Positions 1 through 6,425 of a DNA stretch of 8,234 nucleotides are shown one piece after another. A program made the position numbers and the translations under genes. Numbering within the stretch: position 1 is the first letter of the stretch; every line of letters begins with the position of its first letter. Origin of the DNA: CBDVBL01 sp965555375 (GTDB lineage: Bacteria > Zixibacteria > MSB-5A5 > UBA10806); the NCBI GenBank assembly GCA_965555375.1, contig CBEWDL010000145.1, forward strand, positions 1 to 8,234, given 5' to 3'. The notes beneath the pieces are model-generated. The model was not told where the DNA came from and did not search any database. It saw nothing but the letters and a program-made list of their open reading frames with translations.

Positions 1-2
1 GC

Positions 3-974
3 AAGATTCTCGAGGGGCACATGCGGGCCGCCCTGGGCACCATGACGGTCGAAGAGATCTTCCAGCAGCGGGAGGCGCTCGATGACAAAGTCAGGAAAGC
101 GGCATCCGATGATTTTGACCGGATGGGGCTGAAGGTCCTCTCTTTCTCTCTGAAGGATCTCTCTGACACATCGGGTTACATAGAAGCCCTGGGGAAACCA
201 AAGATCGCCGAGGCCAGGGGAGAGGCGGCGGTAGCCGAAGCCGAAGCCGAGAGAGACACTATAGTTAGAGGCGCTGATGCCCGTAAGGAAGCCGATATAG
301 CCAAGTTCAAAGCCGAGATGGAGATAGCCGAGGCCAACCGCGACTACGAGCTCAGACGGGCGGAATACCAGGCGCTGGTAAACCAGAAGAAAGCCAGCGC
401 CGATCTGGCCTACGAACTGGAACGTCAGAAGATGAACCAGCAACTGAAAAGAGAAGAGTACCAGGTTCGATTGGTCGAGAAGGAGCAGGCCATCAAGCTG
501 GAGGAAAAGGAGATTCTTCGTAAAGAGAAGGAACTCGAATCCACGGTTAAAAAACAGGCCGATGCCCGCAAGTATCAGATGAGATCCGACGCAGAAGCGC
601 AAGCTTTCAAGACCGAGGCGGAAGCCAGAGCCAGGGCCCAAGCGTTAAGGCTTGAGGGCGATGCCGAAGCGGAGACCATGAAAAAGAAAGCCGAATCTTA
701 CGCTGACTACAACCAGGCCGCCGTTTACGAAATGCTCATATCGATTATGCCCGAGCTGGCGAGGGCTGTTTCGGAGCCGCTCTCCAAAGTAGATAAGATC
801 ATCATGATCGATGGCGGCAGTGGAAGTGGTGCATCCAGGGTGACCAAACAGGTGGCCGATGTCCTGGCGCAGTTGCCGGTGGTCATAGAATCCTTATCCG
901 GCGTTGATCTGAAGAAGCTTCTGGAGAAATTTCCGAGGGCTGAAGGTAAGAGCGGGAAATCATCCAAGGATTAG
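3..974 (+). CDS. Flotillin family protein, 3' part (5' end outside window)
   Basis: The reading frame is already open at the left edge (codons from base 3 read KILEGH before the first in-frame ATG at 21), so the N-terminal membrane segment and most of the SPFH/PHB domain lie outside the window. The visible 323 residues begin with the typical end of a flotillin SPFH domain (EGHMRAALGTMTVEEIF, then MGLKVLSFSLKDLSD and GYIEALGKPKIAEA). A long charged Ala/Glu-rich coiled coil follows, and then the flotillin C-terminal oligomerisation region (YEMLISIMPELARAVSEPLS, KVDKIIMIDGG). Flotillins are membrane-associated scaffold proteins that form large oligomers and organise lipid microdomains in bacteria. 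The C-terminal tail is Gly/Ser/Lys rich. The TIR gene follows 49 bases downstream on the same strand with no evident terminator between them, so the two could be co-transcribed. The family call is secure; the specific role is not. Confidence 0.93.
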   Translation, partial: KILEGHMRAALGTMTVEEIFQQREALDDKVRKAASDDFDRMGLKVLSFSLKDLSDTSGYIEALGKPKIAEARGEAAVAEAEAERDTIVRGADARKEADIAKFKAEMEIAEANRDYELRRAEYQALVNQKKASADLAYELERQKMNQQLKREEYQVRLVEKEQAIKLEEKEILRKEKELESTVKKQADARKYQMRSDAEAQAFKTEAEARARAQALRLEGDAEAETMKKKAESYADYNQAAVYEMLISIMPELARAVSEPLSKVDKIIMIDGGSGSGASRVTKQVADVLAQLPVVIESLSGVDLKKLLEKFPRAEGKSGKSSKD

Positions 975-1023
975 CGAAGATAATCGGGAGTGTTTATCGA
1001 CAGGCTAAGATTAAGAGGTAAGT

Positions 1024-1500
1024 ATGGCATATAAAGTTTTCATAAGCCATAGTACACGAGATCAGGGTCTGGTTATTTCCTTGGCTAATTTGCTATCTAA
1101 ATATGGCGTGGAAGTAGCTGTCGCCGAATGGTATCTATCACCAGGCCAGCCGCTGGATAGAAAAATAATTGATCTTATAGAAAAATCGGATTGTGTTGTC
1201 ATCCTTTTGACACAGAACGGTATGCGCTCGAAATGGGTTCAACAGGAGATAGGGTTGGCTTTAGATAAGAAAAAACCGGTCATTCCGCTTGTGGAAAAGG
1301 GGATTAGCGCTAAAGATCTGGGTGCCTTGCAGGGAAAAGAGTATATCGAGTTTGATCCCCATTGGCCACGAGATGCTCTGGTTAAAACATCTTCTTATGT
1401 GAAATCATTGAAATTGAAAAAAGACGATAAAGAAAAAGCCTTGCTTGTCGCGGGCGGCATTCTAGCATTTTTGCTCCTACTTTCCGGAGGCAAAGAATGA
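1024..1500 (+). CDS. TIR-domain protein with C-terminal membrane anchor
   Basis: A 158-residue protein. Residues 1-125 form a bacterial TIR domain: it starts with KVFISHSTRD (residues 4-13), has the hydrophobic strand CVVILLTQN (57-65), and carries a WxxxE motif at W71-E75, whose glutamate is the usual catalytic residue of TIR NAD-cleaving enzymes. PVIPLV (85-90) is a further core strand. A Lys/Asp-rich stretch (130-138) leads into one hydrophobic segment, about residues 139-155, ending GGKE, so the protein looks tail-anchored with TIR in the cytoplasm. The start is supported by AAGAGG at 1013-1018, five bases before the ATG. The stop overlaps the next start (ATGA, 1497-1500). Known TIR proteins of this size act in immune signalling or NAD+ depletion. 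NADase activity here is inferred from the motif only. The gene is visibly more A+T rich than the flotillin and aminotransferase genes, which suggests acquisition. Confidence 0.88.
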   Translation: MAYKVFISHSTRDQGLVISLANLLSKYGVEVAVAEWYLSPGQPLDRKIIDLIEKSDCVVILLTQNGMRSKWVQQEIGLALDKKKPVIPLVEKGISAKDLGALQGKEYIEFDPHWPRDALVKTSSYVKSLKLKKDDKEKALLVAGGILAFLLLLSGGKE

Positions 1501-1781
1501 AGGCGCTCTCTTACATACCCGATAAAGACGAACTGTTGGTTGAATTTGGCCCCAAGAAACCAAGGCCGTCGAAGAAAATCGGCCCGTTTACCTTATGGTG
1601 GGACGATGAGGGTAATATTTGTGCGATTCGGATTATGGCGTATCGGGAAGAACTTGAAAACTTCAGACGAAATCTGAACGACGTGAGATTAGGGGGAATC
1701 TGGAAAGGTGTAAAGATTACAGATAAGGATATTAAGGAGAGCAGGAGAGAGCTTCTCAAGAGACTTGAGGAGAAGTGGTAA
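1497..1781 (+). CDS. Small antitoxin-like protein paired with VapC (DUF2283-like N-terminus)
   Basis: A 94-residue protein with a strong Shine-Dalgarno site (GGAGG, 1486-1490) six bases before its ATG. The ATG overlaps the TIR stop, and its TAA overlaps the start of the PIN gene (TAATG, 1779-1783). Residues 4-47 show a beta-rich pattern, YIPDKDELLVEF followed by LWWDDEGNICAIRI, resembling DUF2283-type proteins, which often serve as antitoxins. Residues 65-94 (GIWKGVKITDKDIKESRREL onward) form a charged helix typical of the toxin-wrapping C-terminus of VapB-like antitoxins. The position directly before a PIN toxin with translational coupling is the standard antitoxin-toxin order. The antitoxin role rests on context plus these loose resemblances. 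No clear AbrB, RHH or HTH DNA-binding motif was recognised, so whether it represses its own operon is unknown. Confidence 0.68.
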   Translation: MKALSYIPDKDELLVEFGPKKPRPSKKIGPFTLWWDDEGNICAIRIMAYREELENFRRNLNDVRLGGIWKGVKITDKDIKESRRELLKRLEEKW

Positions 1782-2176
1782 TGCCTTATGTTACCGATAC
1801 TCATTCTCTTGTTTGGCACTTGACCGATGACTCTACTCTTTCCACAAGGGCGAAAACCCTTTTTAGAAAAGCCGACAATTCCAGGGATATCGTATATATC
1901 CCTTGTATTGTTTTTTTTGAATTAATCTATCTTATAGAAAAGAAAAAGATTAATGTTCCCTTCGACGCCTTTGTAAGGTCATTGTCGTCATCTCAAAACT
2001 ATAGAGTAGAACCGCTCTGCTTGCCAATAATTGAGAAAACCCAACAGATCTCAAGGAGAAGTCTTAAGGACCCTTGGGACCGGCTGATTGTGGCTACATC
2101 GCTTCACCTGAATTTGCCGCTTATTACGCGTGATAGATCGCTCAGGAAAATCGGAATAAAGATTGTGGTATCATGA
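1781..2176 (+). CDS. vapC: VapC-type PIN-domain toxin (putative RNase)
   Basis: A 131-residue PIN-domain protein, the normal length for a VapC toxin. The acidic metal-binding residues are in place: D6 in YVTDTHSLVWHL, E47 in FFELIYL, D100 (with D97 nearby) in DPWDRLIVATS, and D118 in LITRDRSL. VapC toxins are Mg2+-dependent endoribonucleases that cut tRNA or rRNA and arrest growth until bound by the cognate antitoxin. The ATG at 1781 is preferred over an in-frame GTG at 1775: GAGGAG (1767-1772) lies eight bases before the ATG but only two before the GTG. The start overlaps the stop of the preceding antitoxin-like gene. The next gene begins 74 bases downstream. All four acidic positions are intact, so the toxin should be active. 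Confidence 0.88.
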   Translation: MPYVTDTHSLVWHLTDDSTLSTRAKTLFRKADNSRDIVYIPCIVFFELIYLIEKKKINVPFDAFVRSLSSSQNYRVEPLCLPIIEKTQQISRRSLKDPWDRLIVATSLHLNLPLITRDRSLRKIGIKIVVS

Positions 2177-2205
2177 TAATTAAGACTCTATGATTAATGG
2201 TGCTC

Positions 2206-2229
2206 TAGAACATCAACGCGCTGGTTCTA
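2206..2229. repeat. Short inverted repeat between vapC and the aminotransferase gene
   Basis: TAGAAC (2206-2211) is repeated in inverted orientation as GTTCTA (2224-2229), with a 12-base spacer. No T-run follows, so it is not a convincing terminator. It sits 21 bases before the ATG of the aminotransferase fusion gene and could be an operator or a chance match. Confidence 0.2.
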
Positions 2230-2250
2230 AGCAATTCGAGGGTAAGAACT

Positions 2251-4581
2251 ATGCTTTCAGATAGAATACAAAAAATAGGCTTTTCACCCACGTTGAAGAT
2301 CTCGGCCAAGGCCGCCGCCATGAAGGCCGAGGGTATTGACGTTATCGATCTTTCAGTGGGAGAGCCTGATTTCCCGACGCCCGATAATGTGAAATCGGCC
2401 GGCAAGCAGGCGATTGATGAAAATTTCACTAAATACACCGCAAACGACGGCATACTGCCTCTCAGAAAAGCCATTACTAAAAAGTTAAGAGAGGAAAACG
2501 GGCTCGAATACGAACCCGATGAAATCATCGTATCGAGTGGCGCCAAAAATTGCCTCTATAATTTCTGCATGGCGGTTCTGGATACCGGCGACGAGGCCAT
2601 CATCCCGGCGCCGTACTGGGTCAGCTATCCGCCAATGGTGAATCTCGCCGGCGGCACGCCGGTGATAATCCAGACCAGGGAAGAAAATGGATTCCGGATC
2701 ACACCCGATGAGCTTTCGGCCGCCATCTCGCCCTCCACCAAAGTGCTGGTAATGAACAACCCCTGCAATCCCACCGGAGCCGGTTATACCAGAGATGAGC
2801 TTTCGAAGCTGGCCGAGGTCGTTGCGGATGAGGGGATATTTGTCATAGCTGATGAAGTCTATGAGAAGCTTGTTTATGATGGTTTTGATTTTGTGTCTTT
2901 TGCCTCGCTGGGCAAGAAGATCAAAGAACAATCCGTGATAGTCAACGGGGTGTCCAAGGCTTACTCCATGACCGGATGGCGCATCGGCTATGCCGCCGGT
3001 CCCAAAGAATACATCATGGCCATGTCGAAGGTGCAGTCGCATAACACCTCCAATGCTTCGTCGGTTTCCCAGAAGGCCGCCCTGGAGGCGCTTTCCGGGC
3101 CCCAGCATGAGATCAGCCGCATGCGAAGCGAATTCCAGATAAGGCGCAACTATATGATCGACAGGCTCCGCGGTATCCCCGGGGTATCATGCTATCAGCC
3201 GCGCGGCGCCTTTTATCTCTTCCCCAATATATCATCGTATTTTAAGAAGGAATACGAGGGGATGCAGATCCGCAACTCGTATGGAATGGCTTATTATCTC
3301 TTAAAGCACGCCCATGTGGCTGTCGTCCCGGGTGAATCGTTCGGGAGCGAGGGGTATATCCGGCTTTCGTATGCGACCTCGATGAAGATGATAGAAGAGG
3401 CCATGGATCGTATCGCCGCCGCTCTGGCCAAACTGGAGCCGACGAGGGTCGCCAAGGCTATATCGCTCGATAATACCGTTACGGTCAGAAAAGGATTCGT
3501 CGAGACCGAGACGCATGTCGGCCCGGAACTACGCGATGCTCTCGTGGCGGAGGCGGAGGCGCATCTAACTCACCAGGGATACTACGAGTGGAACGCCAAC
3601 ATTCAGGGCGTGATAATACAACTGAGGACCAATCTCTCGCATCTCTATGATTTCTGGGTCGAGAACTGGTACCCGGCTCAACTTGAGACCGATCTGGAAC
3701 CTCACGGAATAATCTATGCCGTGGGCTGGATTCCCGGCCGGGAGCCCCGGGCATATTATAACAGCGAGTCGCGCACGGCCATATTCTTTAAATCGGCATA
3801 TTATGGCCAGTTGAGATCCCTGGCCCTGGGCATGGCGGATGATATCGCATCGAGGCTCTCCGATACATATTCGGTGCGCGGCCTGGCCCTCGATTTCGAC
3901 GGTAGAGGTCTTGTAATGATCGCCCCCAAAGGCACCGGCAAGGCCACTTTCTTCGCCAATTTATTGCGCCATCCGAAAAGCAAAATCATCACAGATGACG
4001 TTGTATTTGTGAGGATCAATAATACTGCCGTCGCCGATGTACCCGAGCGAAAATTCTATATGCAGACCAATTTCGTGGAAAAATATCCGGATTTTGCGCC
4101 TCTGTTCGATAAATCCAGATGCGAAAATGTTATTACTAATCGTGACGAGTGTGTAAACGGCCCCTGCCAGAAACTCGATAACTGTCGGCTCGATCGCGGA
4201 TCACCCTTCTGTTATGAGGCTTCCCCTGTTTCAAGGGCGATGCTCGATCCATACTGGATCGGAGGGTCTGAAAAACATGCCAAACGAACCGATCTGGAAT
4301 GGATCCTGCTTTTCAAAAACGATCCGATCAGCCCGGCGGTGAAGGAAGCATCCGTTGAGGAGGCAGTGCGATTTTGCCAGGAGGGGCTTTCTCAATCGGG
4401 TGCCCTGAGATCGGAGCCGTTTTTCAACCCTCACCTTCTGGCCGGAGGATCTGACCGGATCGATGCGCGACGGCGTTTCTACGAACGGCTTTTCAATGTT
4501 ACCAGGCCTTATTTCATAAACGTTGGCGTCGCCTCGAAAGATGAGATACAGAATAAAATCAATGAGATTATCGGAATTTGA
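2251..4581 (+). CDS. Aspartate-type aminotransferase fused to a PEPCK-like P-loop domain
   Basis: A 776-residue protein, about twice the length of an ordinary class I/II aminotransferase. Residues 1-395 are a complete PLP enzyme of the AspAT Ib kind: LSVGEPDFPTP (34-44), APYWVSYPPMV (120-130), NNPCNPTG (169-176), D201 and Y204 in IADEVYEKL, the PLP lysine K236 in SKAYSMTGWRIGY, and R371 in YIRLSYA for the substrate carboxylate. It should exchange amino groups between aspartate (or a similar amino acid) and 2-oxoglutarate with PLP. Residues about 400-776 contain YYGQLRS (517-523), a P-loop APKGTGKAT (558-566) and a TDD kinase-2 motif (581-583), in the order and spacing seen in ATP-dependent PEP carboxykinase or HPr kinase. 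Five cysteines lie at 624-654. No in-frame ATG occurs between codons 385 and 528, so the C-terminal part is unlikely to be a separate gene. GAGGG (2238-2242) precedes the ATG. The function of the second domain is unknown. Confidence 0.9.
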   Translation: MLSDRIQKIGFSPTLKISAKAAAMKAEGIDVIDLSVGEPDFPTPDNVKSAGKQAIDENFTKYTANDGILPLRKAITKKLREENGLEYEPDEIIVSSGAKNCLYNFCMAVLDTGDEAIIPAPYWVSYPPMVNLAGGTPVIIQTREENGFRITPDELSAAISPSTKVLVMNNPCNPTGAGYTRDELSKLAEVVADEGIFVIADEVYEKLVYDGFDFVSFASLGKKIKEQSVIVNGVSKAYSMTGWRIGYAAGPKEYIMAMSKVQSHNTSNASSVSQKAALEALSGPQHEISRMRSEFQIRRNYMIDRLRGIPGVSCYQPRGAFYLFPNISSYFKKEYEGMQIRNSYGMAYYLLKHAHVAVVPGESFGSEGYIRLSYATSMKMIEEAMDRIAAALAKLEPTRVAKAISLDNTVTVRKGFVETETHVGPELRDALVAEAEAHLTHQGYYEWNANIQGVIIQLRTNLSHLYDFWVENWYPAQLETDLEPHGIIYAVGWIPGREPRAYYNSESRTAIFFKSAYYGQLRSLALGMADDIASRLSDTYSVRGLALDFDGRGLVMIAPKGTGKATFFANLLRHPKSKIITDDVVFVRINNTAVADVPERKFYMQTNFVEKYPDFAPLFDKSRCENVITNRDECVNGPCQKLDNCRLDRGSPFCYEASPVSRAMLDPYWIGGSEKHAKRTDLEWILLFKNDPISPAVKEASVEEAVRFCQEGLSQSGALRSEPFFNPHLLAGGSDRIDARRRFYERLFNVTRPYFINVGVASKDEIQNKINEIIGI

Positions 4582-4604
4582 TACGATACGAGGAACTTTT
4601 GGGG

Positions 4605-4636
4605 CTGATAATAATAGATTAGATATTATCAGTTTT
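4605..4636 (+). terminator. Putative terminator after the aminotransferase fusion gene
   Basis: A perfect 9-bp stem, CTGATAATA (4605-4613) with TATTATCAG (4624-4632), encloses a 10-base loop and is followed by TTTT (4633-4636). It begins 23 bases after the stop codon. The stem has only two GC pairs, so termination may be weak, and the element could instead be an operator for rmuC, which starts 28 bases past its stem. Confidence 0.45.
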
Positions 4637-4660
4637 CGTTAGATTGTTCCGGGGGATTTT

Positions 4661-5869
4661 TTGTCATCGATATTGGTATTCATGTTGGGCGTTGTTTTTG
4701 GAGCTGTTGTTGTCTTTGTTATCGGCCAGCTCCTTAAGAAGAAAACCGGGTCCGAGGCTTTACGGGTCAAGGAGGAGATGGAGAAAGCCTTCAAGGCGGC
4801 TTCATATGATCTGTCGAAACAATCTATCGAGGAGATCCTGAAGGTCTCGAAGGAGCTTTTGGAATCGAAAACCTCCGAAGGCGCCGCCGATTTAGAATCC
4901 AAAAAGAAGCTCATAGATCAATCGCTGGAGAATATCTCCAGGGACATGCAAGAGAGGCTGGAGAAGGTTCAGAAGCTGATGACCGATATCAACCAGGCCG
5001 TGCCCGAGAAATACGGCCAGGTATCCAAATCCATCGAGCAGATCGCAAAGCAGAGCGAGGATTTGAGGCTGACCACCGAATCGTTGAACCGGGCCTTATC
5101 GTCGACGCAGGTCAGGGGCCAGTGGGGCGAGCGGATGGCCGAGGATATCCTACGCATAGTCGGCCTGCAGGAAAATATCAATTATGTAAAACAAAAACCC
5201 GTTGAGGGCGGCAAATCGAGACCGGATTTCACTTTTCTTCTACCCAACAATCTCAAGGTCAACATGGACGTCAAATTTCCCTATGAAAAGTATCGTGCCT
5301 ATATCGATGCTGACAGCGATTTGGAAAAGCAGCAAGCCCAGAAGCTATTTTTAAGCTCGGTTAAAGAAAGGATCAAGGAAGTAACGGGGCGCGATTATAT
5401 AAACCCCGATGATAATACTGTCGATTATGTCCTGGTTTTCATCCCCAATGAGCGGATCTATGCCTTTATACAGGAATCAGACTCATCGATACTGGATGAT
5501 GCATTAAGACAAAAAGTTATATTATGTTCGCCGCTAACGCTATACGCTATGCTGGCCCTGATCAGGCAAGCCATTGACAATTTCAATCTCAGGCAATCAT
5601 CAAGGGAGATACAGGCATTGCTGGGCGGCTTTTCGAAACAGTGGGAAAGGTTTATCGATTCTATGAAAACGGTGGGCGGCAGGATAGACAGCGCCAGGTC
5701 GGCATTCGACGACATGCTCGGTACCCGCAAGAGGATGCTCGACCGGCAGGTTAGAAAAATCGATGACCTCAACAAAGCCGAGGGGATTGAGCCGAGGGTG
5801 TTGTCCGATGATGAAATTGGCGAGATCGAGGATAAAACTGATTCGGATAGCGATAGTCTGCTGCTTTAA
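4661..5869 (+). CDS. rmuC: DNA recombination protein RmuC
   Basis: A 402-residue RmuC family protein. Residues 3-24 form an N-terminal membrane anchor, residues about 35-145 are a charged helical coiled coil, and the conserved RmuC domain follows: RGQWGERMAEDIL (152-164), RPDFTFLLPN (187-196) and MDVKFPYEKY (202-211). The PD at 188-189 with D203 and K205 fits the PD-(D/E)xK nuclease-like active site proposed for this family. PEPck-independent helices near residues 290-365 (SPLTLYAMLALIRQA, then RMLDRQVRKIDDL) are also RmuC-typical. RmuC limits inversion and rearrangement at short inverted repeats; its exact biochemical activity is poorly known. The TTG at 4661 is chosen because GGGGGA (4651-4656) lies just upstream and the whole anchor is kept. 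An ATG at 4682 is the alternative and would remove seven residues. The acidic Asp/Ser-rich tail (DSDSDS) is not informative. Confidence 0.92.
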   Translation: MSSILVFMLGVVFGAVVVFVIGQLLKKKTGSEALRVKEEMEKAFKAASYDLSKQSIEEILKVSKELLESKTSEGAADLESKKKLIDQSLENISRDMQERLEKVQKLMTDINQAVPEKYGQVSKSIEQIAKQSEDLRLTTESLNRALSSTQVRGQWGERMAEDILRIVGLQENINYVKQKPVEGGKSRPDFTFLLPNNLKVNMDVKFPYEKYRAYIDADSDLEKQQAQKLFLSSVKERIKEVTGRDYINPDDNTVDYVLVFIPNERIYAFIQESDSSILDDALRQKVILCSPLTLYAMLALIRQAIDNFNLRQSSREIQALLGGFSKQWERFIDSMKTVGGRIDSARSAFDDMLGTRKRMLDRQVRKIDDLNKAEGIEPRVLSDDEIGEIEDKTDSDSDSLLL

Positions 5870-5886
5870 GTTCTGATACAAATTCG

Positions 5887-5904
5887 CCGGCTCCTGGGAG
5901 CCGG
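5887..5904. terminator. GC-rich hairpin downstream of rmuC, possible terminator
   Basis: A perfect 7-bp GC-rich stem, CCGGCTC (5887-5893) with GAGCCGG (5898-5904), has a four-base CTGG loop. It starts 18 bases after the rmuC stop, in the short gap between convergent genes. No clear T-run follows on either strand, so this is a likely but unproven transcript end. Confidence 0.45.
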
Positions 5905-5927
5905 GGAACATTATATATTGACAATAG

Positions 5928-5941
5928 TATATTATAATATA
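5928..5941. repeat. AT-only 14-bp perfect palindrome
   Basis: TATATTATAATATA reads identically on both strands. It lies in a strongly A+T-rich stretch (about 5908-5943) between the convergent rmuC and TPR genes. It may simply be low-complexity sequence, or a protein-binding or cruciform site. Confidence 0.35.
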
Positions 5942-5993
5942 TCGCTATCGCACCGTTGAATCAGCTTTGGTGATAACCGGTATATAAACAGCA

Positions 5994-6362
5994 TCACTTT
6001 TCTATGGATAGCCTGTCTAATCTATCGCTTAGCTCCTCAAACCCCTTTGCATCCCAATCAGGCATCCCTGCTTCCGCCAGATATTTTTTCGCGTTCGTAA
6101 AATTCTCCAATGCTGTCTTGCGATGGCCTCTGACCAGCGCTAATTCTCCCAACTCGCGATTCGAGAAGCCAACCCATTCTGCATTTTCGGGCGAAGATTC
6201 CTGATCATATCTCCTCATGGCCCAGTCATAAACCTTGTTCATCCAGGCTGAAGCGGAATCTGATTGGCCGACCATTCTGTAGGCATGACCGACCGACCAA
6301 TCGGCGATCAGCATCGCCTGTTCATTTTCCTTCTTGTAATGATATTCCCGGGCCTTTTTCAA
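5994..6362 (-). CDS. Small TPR-repeat protein, possibly 5'-truncated
   Basis: About 122 residues, read from a TTG at 6362. Two tetratricopeptide-like helical pairs are visible: residues 17-50 (DWSVGHAYRMVGQSDSASAW within it) and 62-98 (ELGELALVRGHRKTALENFT within it). TPRs mediate protein-protein contacts; no partner can be named. There is no signal peptide or membrane segment. The frame stays open upstream of the TTG only to a TAA at 6381-6383, and those codons (EESLEAL) read like the second helix of an earlier TPR, so the repeat array appears to start mid-repeat. No ATG is available. AGAGGA (minus strand, 6381-6376) is 13 bases from the TTG and 4 bases from an in-frame CTG at 6371, so the true start is uncertain. 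It lies 63 bases behind the cytochrome gene on the same strand and may share its transcript. It could be a small gene or the surviving 3' end of a larger TPR gene. Confidence 0.6.
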   Translation of the reverse strand: MKKAREYHYKKENEQAMLIADWSVGHAYRMVGQSDSASAWMNKVYDWAMRRYDQESSPENAEWVGFSNRELGELALVRGHRKTALENFTNAKKYLAEAGMPDWDAKGFEELSDRLDRLSIEK

Positions 6363-6425
6363 GGCTTCCAGCGATTCCTCTTAGGGGCCGAGGAAAAGGC
6401 GCAAAAAGTATAGCTGCAACGGTTA

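Noticed and set aside
190..320. Repeated GCCGAAGCC-like units in the flotillin gene, suggesting a DNA repeat
   Set aside because: They encode the Ala/Glu-rich coiled coil normal for flotillins and are imperfect at the DNA level.
2161..2190. ATCATGAT palindrome and AT-rich bases around the vapC stop codon as a terminator
   Set aside because: The arms are only four bases with no loop and no T-run, so it cannot form a usable terminator hairpin.
2485..3108. A 207-codon open frame on the minus strand inside the aminotransferase region
   Set aside because: It lies wholly antisense to a well-recognised PLP enzyme, and its Gly/Arg/His-rich translation has no recognisable domain.
3440..3480. A possible frameshift or assembly join between the aminotransferase and the P-loop domain
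   Set aside because: The frame is continuous, the aminotransferase ends at its normal length with a smooth helix, and base composition does not change at the junction. Read-level checking would still be needed to exclude a misassembly.
5918..5938. TTGACA (5918-5923) followed by TATAAT (5933-5938), resembling a plus-strand promoter
   Set aside because: The spacer is only 9 bases, far short of the 16-18 needed, and no plus-strand gene lies downstream for over 2 kb.
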